The notes beneath the pieces are model-generated. The model saw only the letters and a program-made list of their open reading frames with translations, searched no databases and was not told the DNA's origin. 64,000 nucleotides of DNA. Source: Dendrophyllia cribrosa (Eukaryota; Cnidaria; Anthozoa; Scleractinia; Dendrophylliidae). Every line of letters begins with the position of its first letter. The stretch's first letter is position 1. The stretch lies in NCBI GenBank assembly GCA_024195265.1, contig JAJLRJ010000014.1, positions 20,470,093-20,534,092 on the forward strand, read 5' to 3'. A program made the position numbers and the translations under genes. Positions 1 through 11,577 of this stretch are shown piece by piece.

Positions 1-2040
1 TTGTCAAATTAAGCCCTTTCATTCATTAAAACCACATTCGTTCTGTGTGTTCTCCTCAGCTGGAAATTAATAATACGACAGAACAAGGAATTTGGGAAAA
101 TTGGCCGTCATTGTTGAAACATTTCGCTTAATTTTGTACAACTGTCCTCGATGGTAACCAAGACGCGGTAACATCGGTACCTGCTTTTACGCATTCTGTC
201 GCTTAGCAATCCTCTATAAACGTTTCTTTAAAATGCGCGGCTTTTTTGATGGCGGTAGTTGTGCTTTTTCGAATGACAGAAACAAGTGACAAAAATAGTT
301 TACAAGTTATCAATAATTATTGAAGGAACTCACCTTATAACACTCTGTTTTAAAGAGGATTACACTGATCGCAAGCGAAAGGAAACGCACTTGAGTTGAA
401 TTCCTGAATAGTGATTAAACCCAGTTCCGAAATATATCGTGGGTTTTATTTAGTAAAGTTCGTGAGAATATCTGAACCACTTAAGCGGCTATTCATAAAA
501 AAAATCTTTTATAATAATTATAACAGCATTTTAGTACCAATACGGGGAAAATATGGCCAGTTTCCTTGGCAACAAAAATAAGCAATATGATATTACATCA
601 GTTTGCGGAAACTCATAAATAGCCCCGATTGGGAAAACTAAACTGGCATGAAAGAGTCATGAAACACCAACATGCATACACTGTTTTGCTTTCAGAAACG
701 CTCTATGCTTGTTTTACTGGTTTCAGATACCTTTTCATAAATCCCATTTTCGATAATTTGAATGAAATACTAATCTGATAATTTAAGGTGCGCTATTCGA
801 CCGAAAATAAATTTCGTATGGTTCATGAATTTCCGCGCGCCTGTTAAGATGTTAAACTTACCCGAGGCTTACTTAGCTTTGCCAATGTAATTAAGTTTTA
901 ATGAAGTTTTGATTCATAATGCGCTTGAGGCCAGACCACGAAAAGTTATGTTGAAAACCTCAAGCCACAAATTGCTATTTTCAACTGAAACACCCACCCA
1001 CCTCCGGAACAAAAATAAAAGTGAAAACGGTTGCTTTCAATTTTTTCCTTGTAGGGTATAAATATATAACAGCAACCATTTTGAATCGCTAACGTAGGTT
1101 CTAGAAACATCACATGCATGTATACAAATCAAAAATTGTTTATTCTGTAGCTTTGCGGAAACCAACCCCACAAGTCAACCGCAAAGTCATTATCAAATGC
1201 TTATTGACCACAAGGCCAATGTGGTCAATGCAGTGTTGTTACAATTTATACAAAAATAACAGCTACAGAAAGAGCTTTTTAATTCTCTTAAGTACAGCGG
1301 GGTCAGTTTATTATCTAACCCCTGGAGTTATGTATGAAAATACTCCAGAGTAAACGCATTATCGAGGAATGGCCTTTTCGCCTCTATTTTCGAATTTCTG
1401 CCTCGTCGATGACGGAGCGAGACGCAAGACACGGGGTTTGTCTTGCGTCTCGCTCGCGGCGCGTGTAAAAACCCGCTTCGGCTGTGTGTCTTCGCGTGGA
1501 CTTTGTCTTCACTCCGTTGTGCGCGCTTCGCTTCTGCATGGTTTGGTCCACGAGGAGGTAAGAATGAATTATCACCTTGTGCTGTTTTAATGAGAGGCAC
1601 TCAACCATTACCTCAACATATATGATTACGTCTTCATATTGCTTGACACTGATTAAGTTATTTTGCACGGGAGGCGGAGAAATGAATATAACCACGTGCA
1701 GATAAATTACACGTGCAGCAGTGGGTCGGGTTGACCCTTACCCTGAAAACAATAGAGCTGCGGGTTATCGATGTCCAATGAAATTAGAGGTTCGGAAGAG
1801 TTGCAGCCCTACTGGCAGAGTTGGTGGTCTGGTCAGTTTGATTTGCTGAAACGATTATAAAACCAAAACAAAGAAGCCCAAGCAAGATTAAGCTAATCCG
1901 GGATTAGGGTCAGATTCGAGAATTAATCTGATTAATGCTGATCTGGAATCAAAACATATCCGGCTAAGATCTTTTAGTTCTCTCCAATGTCACGGGGATT
2001 TTGCTGCTTTTGGTCAAAACTGTACTAATTAAGTATTCGA
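1..2040. other. Intergenic DNA, no gene recognised
   Basis: AT-rich. A hairpin GAGCGAGACGCAAGACA / TGTCTTGCGTCTCGCTC lies at about 1410-1453. A TATA-like GGTATAAATATATAACA at 1056 precedes an open frame at 1114-1353 that looks non-coding. The motif AATAGAGCTGCG at 1752 recurs at 57341. Confidence 0.4.
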
Positions 2041-2061
2041 CAAAATACCTAATTTGCTTTT

Positions 2062-2416
<355 letters not shown>

Positions 2417-2711
2417 CACAAAATACTCTTATTAGGTGCTGTCAGAAACCCATAAGTTGAAACGTGTAACGCGTTCTCACAACTTTTTCGAATATTCATT
2501 TTTTGCTTAGTACCATATTTGGAAACCCCCGGTCCCTCGAGGTTGGAAGCAAGTTGTTCTAGCGAATTGATTGGTTAATATTTTTATCTTGATTTTCCAA
2601 ATATGACTGTAACAACTTCTTAGCAAATTGAATAATCGGAAGCTTGTTTTGAAGAGTACAAAAGACAGTTGCACGTTTCAACCCACTTATGTGTTTCTGG
2701 TGCTGTGACTC

Positions 2712-4712
2712 TTAAAGGAGAAGTTCACTCCAGAAGGCACTCTTTTTTTCTTTCCACTAATAAAAAGTACATATAGAGATAGGATGCTGAGCAAAGTTTC
2801 AGCTTCTAAAGAGCTTCCAATCCCAATTAAATCCTTGTACAAAGTAGCCCAAAAATCATTTTGAACGCCGCCATTTTTTAACCATATTTAGCAGCCTGGC
2901 CTTGAAATGTGACGTCATTCCGTCCAACTTGAAGTGACTCGTTTTGTTTACTATACTGAAATCATGGATTAAGAGGGTTGTCAAGCGTCCCGGCCACATT
3001 TCTCGAAATTCACCAGAATTTTTCTGCACGTTAAGGCCCAAAGTTTCTTTTCTAGAAAGAGTATGAGTTATCTTCCTGAGATTTTATACGGGCCCGAGTT
3101 TTTTAACAATCGCAGCATCGTACATGATCTTTATCAGACAATAATTCTTCGCTCTATCGCAGACACACAGAAGAAGAAGAAAACATTAGAGATGGGAAAG
3201 GAAAAGGTAAATTCAATAGAAATGTATCCGGCTTATAAGGGGCTTTGAAGAGATGTGAGATTTAACACCGGCACAGACTGGAAAGGACTGAAATAGTTTC
3301 TCAAGCCGATTAATTTTATATTTATTTTGCTTCGGCGTTTTTTATACACAGATCGATTTGTTTAGGTCTTCGGTACAGAATGAGGTGAGAGATGTTTCAA
3401 ATCAATTTCTTCTTTCACAAGCTTTTAAATGTTTTTTTTTTTCTGAAATTAGCATGCATCGCCAACGCTTTCCGACGTTTTTATTTTATTCCGATTCCTG
3501 TTATTGAATTAATAAGGATTGATAACGATTCTAAAGCAAATTTCGTCGATAAGGTGATGATGGAAGTCTTTTGATTCTCGTAATATATTTCGCAAACGGG
3601 AATAAGCTAAATGTGCACATGTATTACCAAATTTATCATTTGACAGAAATAGCTAAAAAAAAACTGCATAGCAGCGTGCGTGTCGCGTTTCAACGCAAAA
3701 ATTTGCATAGAGGCATAGTCAAAATATTTTAACACGCACTGAAAATAATAACCACAAAGACTACTTCATTGAGACTGATGTGAAACGGATATTATTGGAA
3801 GAAATATATTTCTATGTTCAGTTTGCTAGTGGAGTTTTCTTTCAAACTAAGTCACTGCTGAATGTTGTGATTCCTGTTATTTACGTTACAACAAAAACAC
3901 TGGGAAGCGAAACAGGAAAACACTGAAATTCCAAACAGTTCGAATAAACTATGTACATTTGACAACCGGCTGGGAAGGAATTGTACTTGTACAAAAAAAA
4001 TTGATTACAAATTGTTGTTCAGTTATATTCACAGTCAACTTACTCCCACAAATCCGACCGTATATAAAAAAAATTCCCGAACCCAAATAAAATTCATGAC
4101 TCGAACGATACAATTTCAGTCTTTACCTACTTGCGCCGCTGTTCAGAAAACTTTCATATAATCGCTACAAACGTCGTTGAAAGCTAGATTAAGTTTAATT
4201 GAATTTATTTACCTTTTCCTTCCCCGTCTCAAAAGTTTTCCTTCGTTTTGTTAAGGAGTAAAGAATTATTTTCTTGAAAACCGGGTTGCCGGTTCGGTGC
4301 TGTGATGTGGTAAAAAAAAAAATCCGGTCGATATAAAATAACTCATTCTGTTTCGAGAAAAGAGAAACTTTGGGCTGAAACATAAATTATTAAAGGACAG
4401 AAAAATTCCGGTGAATTTCGTGAAATGCGGCCAGGACCCTTGATAACCCTCTTAATCCATGATTTCAGTATAGTAAACAAAACGAGTCACTTTAAGTTGG
4501 ACGGAATGACGTCACATTTCAAGGCCAGGCTGCTAAATATGGTTAAAAAATGGCGGCATTCAAAACGATTTTTGGGCTACTTTGGACAAGGATTTAATTG
4601 GGATTGGAAGCTCTTTAGAAGCTGAAACTTTGGTCAGCATCCTATCTCTATATGTACTTTTTATTGGTGGAAAGAAAAAAAGAGTGCGTTCTGGAGTGAA
4701 CTTCTCCTTTAA
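2712..4712. mobile_element. 2.0-kb inverted-repeat element with TTAA ends (Kolobok-like MITE)
   Basis: The ends TTAAAGGAGAAGTTCACTCC and GGAGTGAACTTCTCCTTTAA are perfect complements. Arms of about 510 bp (2712-3222 and about 4197-4712) match with moderate divergence, and the middle (3230-4190) is unique AT-rich DNA without a long frame. TTAA target duplication plus AAAGG-type ends suggests Kolobok; the assignment is inference. Confidence 0.65.
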
Positions 4713-5770
4713 CAATTTTCCATGAAATCTATCTCGCCGAAAAAAATTGTTGCAAGTTGCACGCACGATTTTTACGTGTAATAAAGGCCCATTTTCAAAC
4801 TTGACCCAGGGTGGCCAACACTTTGCTCGCAACAATGTTGCATGATGTTGCGTTGAAGTTGCGTTCGAATCAAAAACTCGCAACGCAAAAATTTCGAAGA
4901 AAATCGTCCGCTCACTCATGTTACACGGCGTCAACTTTTAGCGCAACTTTAAGCGCAACATTGTTGCGCTAAAAATCGTCGTTGCGAATCGTCCCGTGTA
5001 AAATCACCTTAAGAACGATGAATATGTTCGAGTATCTGTGCGCGGCTGTTCAAACCCACAAATGTGTCGACTTCATTTAGACGAAATCATGTTTCGCGCC
5101 CGTTACCAAGATGTGTTTGAGCAATTTTTGAGTGCCATTTCGTTCTTTTATAACTTGTAAAATGTGATGTTTTGATTTTTAAACTTTAGTTTGTAATTTG
5201 CAGACGCAATTTGACGACTGAAATTCTCGTTTTAGCGCGCGCTAAGACAGTTGTTTTTCGCTATATAGCGCGACACCCCTAATTGGGTAAATTATTGCAT
5301 TATCATTTGTTACGTCGATCGAAAAGTTTTGCAGTTAATGTTAGCGCGGCCGTGAAAGGTGAGTCAATGGAAATGGAAAAGGTGAGTAAAGGTGAGTAAA
5401 TGGATGCTGATCCTCACAGGAAGATTCCATCGCTTTCAGCTCTCTAACCGCTACTTCAAAGGCATAGAAATCTTCCATTTCGAAGTCTTAAAAGGCGTGT
5501 TTACATTTTAGTAATGGAAAATGAACGTTTGAAAAATTGAAGTGTAGAGTACAGAAGAGGCTATATTTGTTTGAAATCTGATAGTCTTCTCCGAGTGACA
5601 AACCGGTTCTCTCTAGTCCCCCCTAAAACCCAGACATGTGCGCAGTAGACGGATTCTGATTGGTTTAACCTTCATGAAGCCTTTTATAACAATAGGGGAC
5701 ATAAATAACTTTCTAGGGGAGGCAGGGGCGAGTTCGCGTACACTAAAATAAATGGAAATCCGGGATCCAT
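4713..5770. other. Intergenic DNA, no gene recognised
   Basis: 4800-4990 is rich in GTTGCG/CGCAACA motifs in both orientations (GCAACAATGTTGC, GCGCAACATTGTTGCGC), possibly an eroded foldback. GGTGAGTAAA is duplicated at 5379-5400. Nothing else supportable. Confidence 0.35.
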
Positions 5771-5772
5771 AA

Positions 5773-6089
5773 TTGTTCAGTCTCTCGGCTGCAACAGATT
5801 CCATGCTTGTGAATAATTGCTATCTGGAAATGAACACAACGTTCCAACTTGAAAAAGATGAAAGACAATTCAATGTAACAGCATTCAAAAAGACTGTAAA
5901 CAATTTCCTTCAAGAAGATATATTTAACTACGAAGACAATGTCGAACAACTGGTAGAGAAGCCTTCTAGAGATGGAAAACATTGACTTTCACCTGTCGCA
6001 AAGTGACAAACGTATAACAGAAATGAAACACCACCATGAAAATATTGAGGAGAAAGTATCAAAAGAAAAAGAACAACGACAATGAAAAC
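5773..6089 (+). pseudogene. Possible decayed coding fragment
   Basis: An open frame of 70 codons (MLVNNCYLEMNTTFQLEKDE on) ends at 5985. The next frame carries on with NIDFHLSQSDKRITEMKHHH and EEKVSKEKEQRQ before its stop at 6087-6089. Composition (Lys/Glu/Asn, few Cys) is protein-like and the switch between frames looks like one indel. I do not recognise it. It could also be chance. Confidence 0.2.
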
Positions 6090-6098
6090 TATAATTAA

Positions 6099-6261
6099 CA
6101 ATTGGTTCATGCTTTAGCGTGCACTATCGAGTTATGGAGCACGTGGGAAGTTTGGAGAGCACGAAAGAAGCGTAAGAGTAACTCTAGCTTCTTGAGTGCT
6201 CTCCAAACTTCCCACGTGCTCCATAACTCGATAGTGCACAGCTAAAAGCATGAACCAATTG
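6099..6261. repeat. Foldback palindrome
   Basis: The arm CAATTGGTTCATGCTTT, with GTGCACTATCGAGTTATGGAG further in, is matched by its complement ending at 6261. The loop is at about 6170-6190 (AGAAGCGTAAGAGTAACTCT). Close to perfect. Confidence 0.8.
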
Positions 6262-6499
6262 TTTTATAACATAGCCGGTGGAATCGTGCACTATCGGGAT
6301 TTTGAGCACGCTTACGTATACTGAATTTGATTGCGCGACTCTGCTAGCTATGTTATCATATTGTTTGTTGCATCAATTTAAAGTTGTCTTGTTGGTTTTA
6401 AGATAGAAAGAACCCAATAAAGTTTAATACTTAAATGGGTTGTATAGAAAATGATATTTCATATAAAGGAGGGGCAGCTGTAGTGTCAACTATCACTAG

Positions 6500-7792
6500 T
6501 TACAGACCAACACCTTTTAGCTCGTTTGACATCTAATTACGAAGTTTTCAGCAATTTTCCGAAGATTTCCGAAACTTCTCCGAATACTGTCTAGGTTGTA
6601 CGAACATTTCCAATCATTTTCCGAAATATTCCGAAGATTTCCGAAGATGTTCAAAGATTTCCAAAGAAAATCCTAGGATGTTTTGATTACAGACCAACAC
6701 CTTTTAGCTCGTTTGACATCTAATTACGAAGTTTTTCAGCAATTTTCCGAAGATTTCTGAAACTTCTCTGAATACTGTCTAGGTTGTACGAACATTTGCG
6801 ATCATTTTCCGAAGTTTTCCGAAGATTACCGAAGATGTTCAAAGATTTCCGAAGAAAATCCTAGGATGTTTTGATTACAAGACCAACACCTTTTAGCTCG
6901 TTTGACATCTAAAGTTTTTCAGCAATTTTCCGAAAATTCTCCGAATACTGTTTAGGTTGTACGAACATTTGCGATCATTTTCCGAAGTTTTCCGAAGATT
7001 TCCAAAGATGTCCAAAGATTTCCGAAGAAAATCCTAGGATGTTTTGATTACAGACCACAACCTTTTAGCTCGTTTGACATCTAATTATGAAGTTTTTCAG
7101 CAATTTCCGAAGATTTCCGAAACTTCTCCGAATACTGTCTAGGTTGCACGAACATTTGCAATCATTTTCCGAAGATTGCCGAAGATGTCCAAAGATTTCC
7201 GAAAAAAATCCTAGGATGTTTTGATTACAGACCAACACCTTTTAGCTCGTTTGACATCGAATTATGAAATTTTTCAGCAATTTTCCGAAGATTTCCGAAA
7301 CTTCTCCGAATACTTTCTAGGTTGCACGAACATTTGCAATCATTTGCCGAAGTTTTCCGAAGATTACCGAAGATGTCCAAAGACTTCCGAAAAAAATCCT
7401 AGGATGTTCTGATTACAAGACCAACACCTTTTAGCTCGTTTGACATCTGAAGTTTTTCAGCAATTTTCCGAAAATTCTCCGAATACTGTCCAGGTTGTAC
7501 AAACATTTGCAATCATTTTCCGAAGATTACCGAAGATGTCCAAAGATTTCCGAAGAAATCCTAGGATGTTTTGATTACAAGACCAACACCTTTTAGCTCG
7601 TTTGACATCTAATTATGAAATTTTTCAGCAATTTTCCGAAGATTTCCGAAAATGCTCCGAATACTGTCTAGGTTGTGCGAACATTTCCAATCATTTTCCG
7701 AAGATTGCCAAAGATGTCCAAAGATTTCCGAAGAAAATCCGAATATGTTTTGATTACAGATCAACGCCTTTCAGCTCGTTTGACATTTAATA
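6500..7792. repeat. Tandem array, unit about 170-190 bp, about 7.3 copies
   Basis: Each unit begins TTACAGACCAACACCTTTTA or similar (6500, 6685, 6874, 7045, 7224, 7408, 7577, 7749) and ends TCCTAGGATGTTTTGATTAC. Inside, short TTTCCGAAGA motifs repeat, so the unit itself grew from a shorter repeat. Copies vary by small indels. The short open frames are by-products. Confidence 0.9.
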
Positions 7793-7799
7793 AGGGCAA

Positions 7800-8250
7800 A
7801 CGTGATAGCTTACGTGAAGATATTGACATCTTCAATCTTCACAGTGGAGATAAATTTGATATCTCCACATACATATGTCAAGATATGATTTTTCAGTAGC
7901 CTGCGTGACGCCTGCTGCGCAGTCTAATTTTTCAGCGCTGAAAGAAATCCTTTTATTATATAAACACCAATGAAATACCAGGTGAGCTTTCGCGCGTAAA
8001 CATCATATCTTCACACGTGAAAATATCACCGTTGACACATTGTTCTACTTTAAGACTACAAAAAAATATTAAAATGAAATGGTTTGATTTCATTGGTGTT
8101 TATATAATAAACAGAACATTACATGGCCGCTTGAAGATACGAAATTTCTCTTCTCGTGTTGAAAAATATTTCACTCGTTCGCTGCGCTCACTCGTGAAAT
8201 ATTTTTCAACACTCGAAGAGAAATTTCGTATCTTCGCGCGGCCATGTAAT
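7800..8250. repeat. Foldback/MITE cluster
   Basis: TATATAAACACCAATGAAAT (about 7957) is mirrored at 8086-8108. A near-perfect palindrome occupies 8118-8250 (arms ATTACATGGCC and complement; loop region TTCGCTGCGCTCACTCGTG). Motifs around ATATCTTCAC/GTGAAGATAT recur at 7815-8030. Confidence 0.65.
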
Positions 8251-8772
8251 TTCCTCTATGTATTTCGTAAAATTTTGTTTAAAAAATGCTGTTACATGTA
8301 TTGAAATTCAAAAAGTAAACGTGTTAAAAACGTTTTCTTCACCTCGCAAAGATTAAACCATACAAAATTGTTACTTTTTGATTTTCATTACAGTGTACGT
8401 GTGAAATTTGTTACCATGGAAACCAATCTTTACCGGCTTATTGATAGCTTATGTCCATTAGTAAAAAAACAGTTTTACAGCAATTAAGCAGTTCCCATAA
8501 GTTTCTATATCAATTGTCAGTGTTAATATACGATGTATTAATATATCGTGTTGGGGTAATTAGTGCATTGTATGCGAACCAATGTGTAACATTTGGATCA
8601 TTTCATCTCGAATTTCATTAAAATGTACAATGAAAACCACTTTACCCTTTCATTGAGAAATTCAGCCTTGTATTCCATTCATTTATAAGTTTTATTTAAT
8701 AATAACTTTATTCAGGTGTCAAATGTACATATTATTTAACTTATCCGATCTACGTGCGCTTCTCAGGCAAGT

Positions 8773-9434
8773 TAAGGCATGACTAAGGCGTTTCAAACGA
8801 CCCCCCGCGACGAATTTAGAGATCCTTTATTATTGATCAATACAATTAACTTCAAAGTTCGATGCTAATAGTAGGATTTACATCTGACTTGGTTAATCAT
8901 ATGAGAGTGTAAGTTAGCATCACGTGACAATGCGCTGTAAGAGACGTCACAAAATGTGTTTTCTAAAATGGGGAAAGGTTCTGCAATACAATTTTAAAAA
9001 TATGTGCTACTAAATTGTCCAGTAGAGTATCAGCATTGTTATTCTGCCTTGTAAGGTGGCATCTGTAATTTGTATTAGAAGTTATTAAGCTATTTCTAAA
9101 GTCACGTGACCTATTTACCCTAATTACGTGATTGCTATTAAACTTGGACATGCGCACAAGGCTATTCCATGACCAGCACCTAAGATGCAAAAGATTGGTG
9201 CTCAACAAGTTTTAATTTGATTTGATTTAATGTTCCCCATTTTACCCTGAAGATTTTAACCGTTAACGTTCAATAACAGGTCACGTGACTGATATTCGAA
9301 CGTCACGAATGTTTCATATTATTAAGGCCACTGAAACAATATTGCTTGCAAATTATTAGAAACATTGAACGACGACTTCCTTTTCAAATGAAACTATGCC
9401 AAATAAGTAGGTAAACCATGCCTTAACTTGCTTG
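8773..9434. repeat. Possible MITE with GCAAGTTAAGGCATG ends
   Basis: GCAAGTTAAGGCATG at 8768-8782 is matched in inverse orientation by CATGCCTTAACTTGC at 9418-9432. The interior has several CACGTGAC motifs and no gene. No target duplication was recognised. Confidence 0.35.
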
Positions 9435-9760
9435 AGTTTATGAGGGCTTAAGTGTCTGTTGTGTGTGTCATTTCCGAATAATATGTAAAACGCCTGCAGT
9501 ACCTTACCTTGTGCATATTCTTTTATATGAGGATTATTATTTTACATGCAGCTGTTTTGTCCTGTAGACGAACGAGGAACATACAGTCACATATTTAACA
9601 AAAGCAAAGGTAACGCGTTTTAGACAGCATTTTTAGACAGTTTTAGACAGCATACTAATATGTCTTGTCAGTAACTGTGCTCACACTGTGGGTTGCTCCT
9701 CCTAAAATGTTCTGAAATTGGTATAGGATTTAATGGAGCCGAAACCAATCGTGGAATTGT

Positions 9761-9794
<34 letters not shown>

Positions 9795-10039
9795 GAAATT
9801 CAGATATGTTCAGAAGCCACATTTATTTCAAGTCTGTCTTGGCTTTGAATTGTAGTTAGTACAAATTCTTTAAGCTGTTAAGCGCGGGGTTCGATGCTTA
9901 CAGACCTTATAAAAAAACCGTCTGGTCACTTAAATTTAATCCAGTCGATAGTGTCTAGTTGCATTTATAAACTTTCTAGTTTAGTTTCGAAATTAGCTGA
10001 ATGCTCTTAAAATTTCGTTAACACTTAGAGCTCGAATTC

Positions 10040-10700
10040 CCTCTCTCTCCATCTCTTTTCCAACTGTCAAGCACTCTCGCTCGCACTCGTCCCCGTTAAC
10101 GATCGCGAGAATTTAAACCGGCATTTTCATTTAACCGCCAACTTTTATAGCGGTGCTCTCGCGGGCCGAAGCCCCGCTGCGGAGCCCCATATTCATGAAC
10201 CTATGCCCTTCATTTTTCATGGTCATGGCTAGCGGAATGTTTCGCGGGCGCGTCGTGTGCCCGCCGCCGTCCACCGTTGGGCAAGGCTAGCTCGCGGGTG
10301 CGTATGACGTCGCAAAACATGCGCGTACGAAGTCATGCAACATCAACATCCGGTATCTTTAGCAATTTTGAAACCAAAGCGAGGCTTTGTTTTTCGCGCG
10401 GTTACACGGCCAAATGTCACGTCAGCTGGGAAAACACTGATGTTTTGCTGTGTTTACTAAGCGAAAAAAACTGTTTAAATTAAAGTCGTTATTTTCCTGC
10501 ATTTTTTCGCGGTTTGCTATTCAAGACAGGGATACTAATTCAGGGATACTCAGAAGCCGCTATAGTGGACAAAGAAGAGCTTTCTGGGATAAAATCTAGC
10601 TTCGAGGATGGGAGCAATGCGGTGAGATGTTTGTCACTTCGGAGTTCAGAACTGAAGAAGCGGAGATTTAAAGAGTTTCCAACAGTGGAGGGACTTAAAG
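10040..10700 (+). promoter_or_regulatory. Possible promoter and first non-coding exon of the coiled-coil gene
   Basis: The stretch 10130-10330 has many CpG dinucleotides (cgcgggcgcg, gccgccgtcc) in otherwise CpG-poor, AT-rich DNA, and a CRE-like TGACGTCG near 10307. A donor-like site (ACTTAAAG then gtaaaac) ends at 10700. It could splice to the acceptor at 11560, just upstream of the start codon. There is no TATA box. The transcription start is not determined. Confidence 0.3.
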
Positions 10701-11577
10701 GTAAAACAAAATACATTTTTCAATGGGAATTTATGTTGATATCAATCCGTGATTGACTTTTTCTTTGTGTTCTCGCTAGTTTTGGAGAATTGTTATGAAA
10801 CGTGTTCAAATTCAGTCGTTTTGATTTCTTTCATCGAAGACAGCTCGGCCTCGATGAGCTATAAATGGTTCGCGTAAACTTATGGAGATTAGAATAAAAT
10901 TTTTCGAAAGAAGACTGTGTTGTCCATTTTTATGTGTTTGTTGATTCATTATATAGGTTGAAAAGCGATTTTATGTAAACAAAACAAGACTTGAATTTTA
11001 TTATAGTTCTAACTTCACATGCGTGGCCTTATGCAAATATGTTTGTGAATTTTTTGTAATTTTGATTTCCAAATCAGTTTCTCGGCCAATTTTTGATAAG
11101 CAACAGGTGTATTTTATTTGGAAATTAGTCGTACTAGTTTTTCTAGAGGGAGAAAAAGTTGTTTTTGTGAACTTTTGTACGGTCTAAATGTACTGTGCAG
11201 ACGGTCGCGAAATTTTGTTTTTGAGAATTGCTAAAATTGAAAAATAGCCCGGCCGTCAATCTTAATTCTTGTGCTTCCGACCTTTCACCTCAGTGAAGTT
11301 TATCATCGGCGTTCTGTTCAGAGGGCGACGCTGTTAGGCTCAGCCTATCTATATATATTACACCAAAAACACATTGAGTTTTATTTCTCGTCTTTCTCAT
11401 TTGTCGACTCTCGAAAAACACAGTTAAGGTTCGGTCATGTTTAGCTATGCCAGTCCCCTGACCTTGACTGTGGAATTGTGAGACTAAAGCTCTTGGAGCT
11501 GTCAAAATCTTACTGCATTTTCACTCAAAGTTTAAAAAATAACCTTCTTTACCGCCACAGGATAAAATCTGAGCGAG

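Noticed and set aside
1114..1353. 79-codon frame behind a TATA-like sequence
   Set aside because: No recognisable domain, no splice context, and composition like random AT-rich DNA.
6500..7792. CRISPR-like array
   Set aside because: The unit is about 180 bp with no distinct repeat/spacer division, and this is animal DNA.
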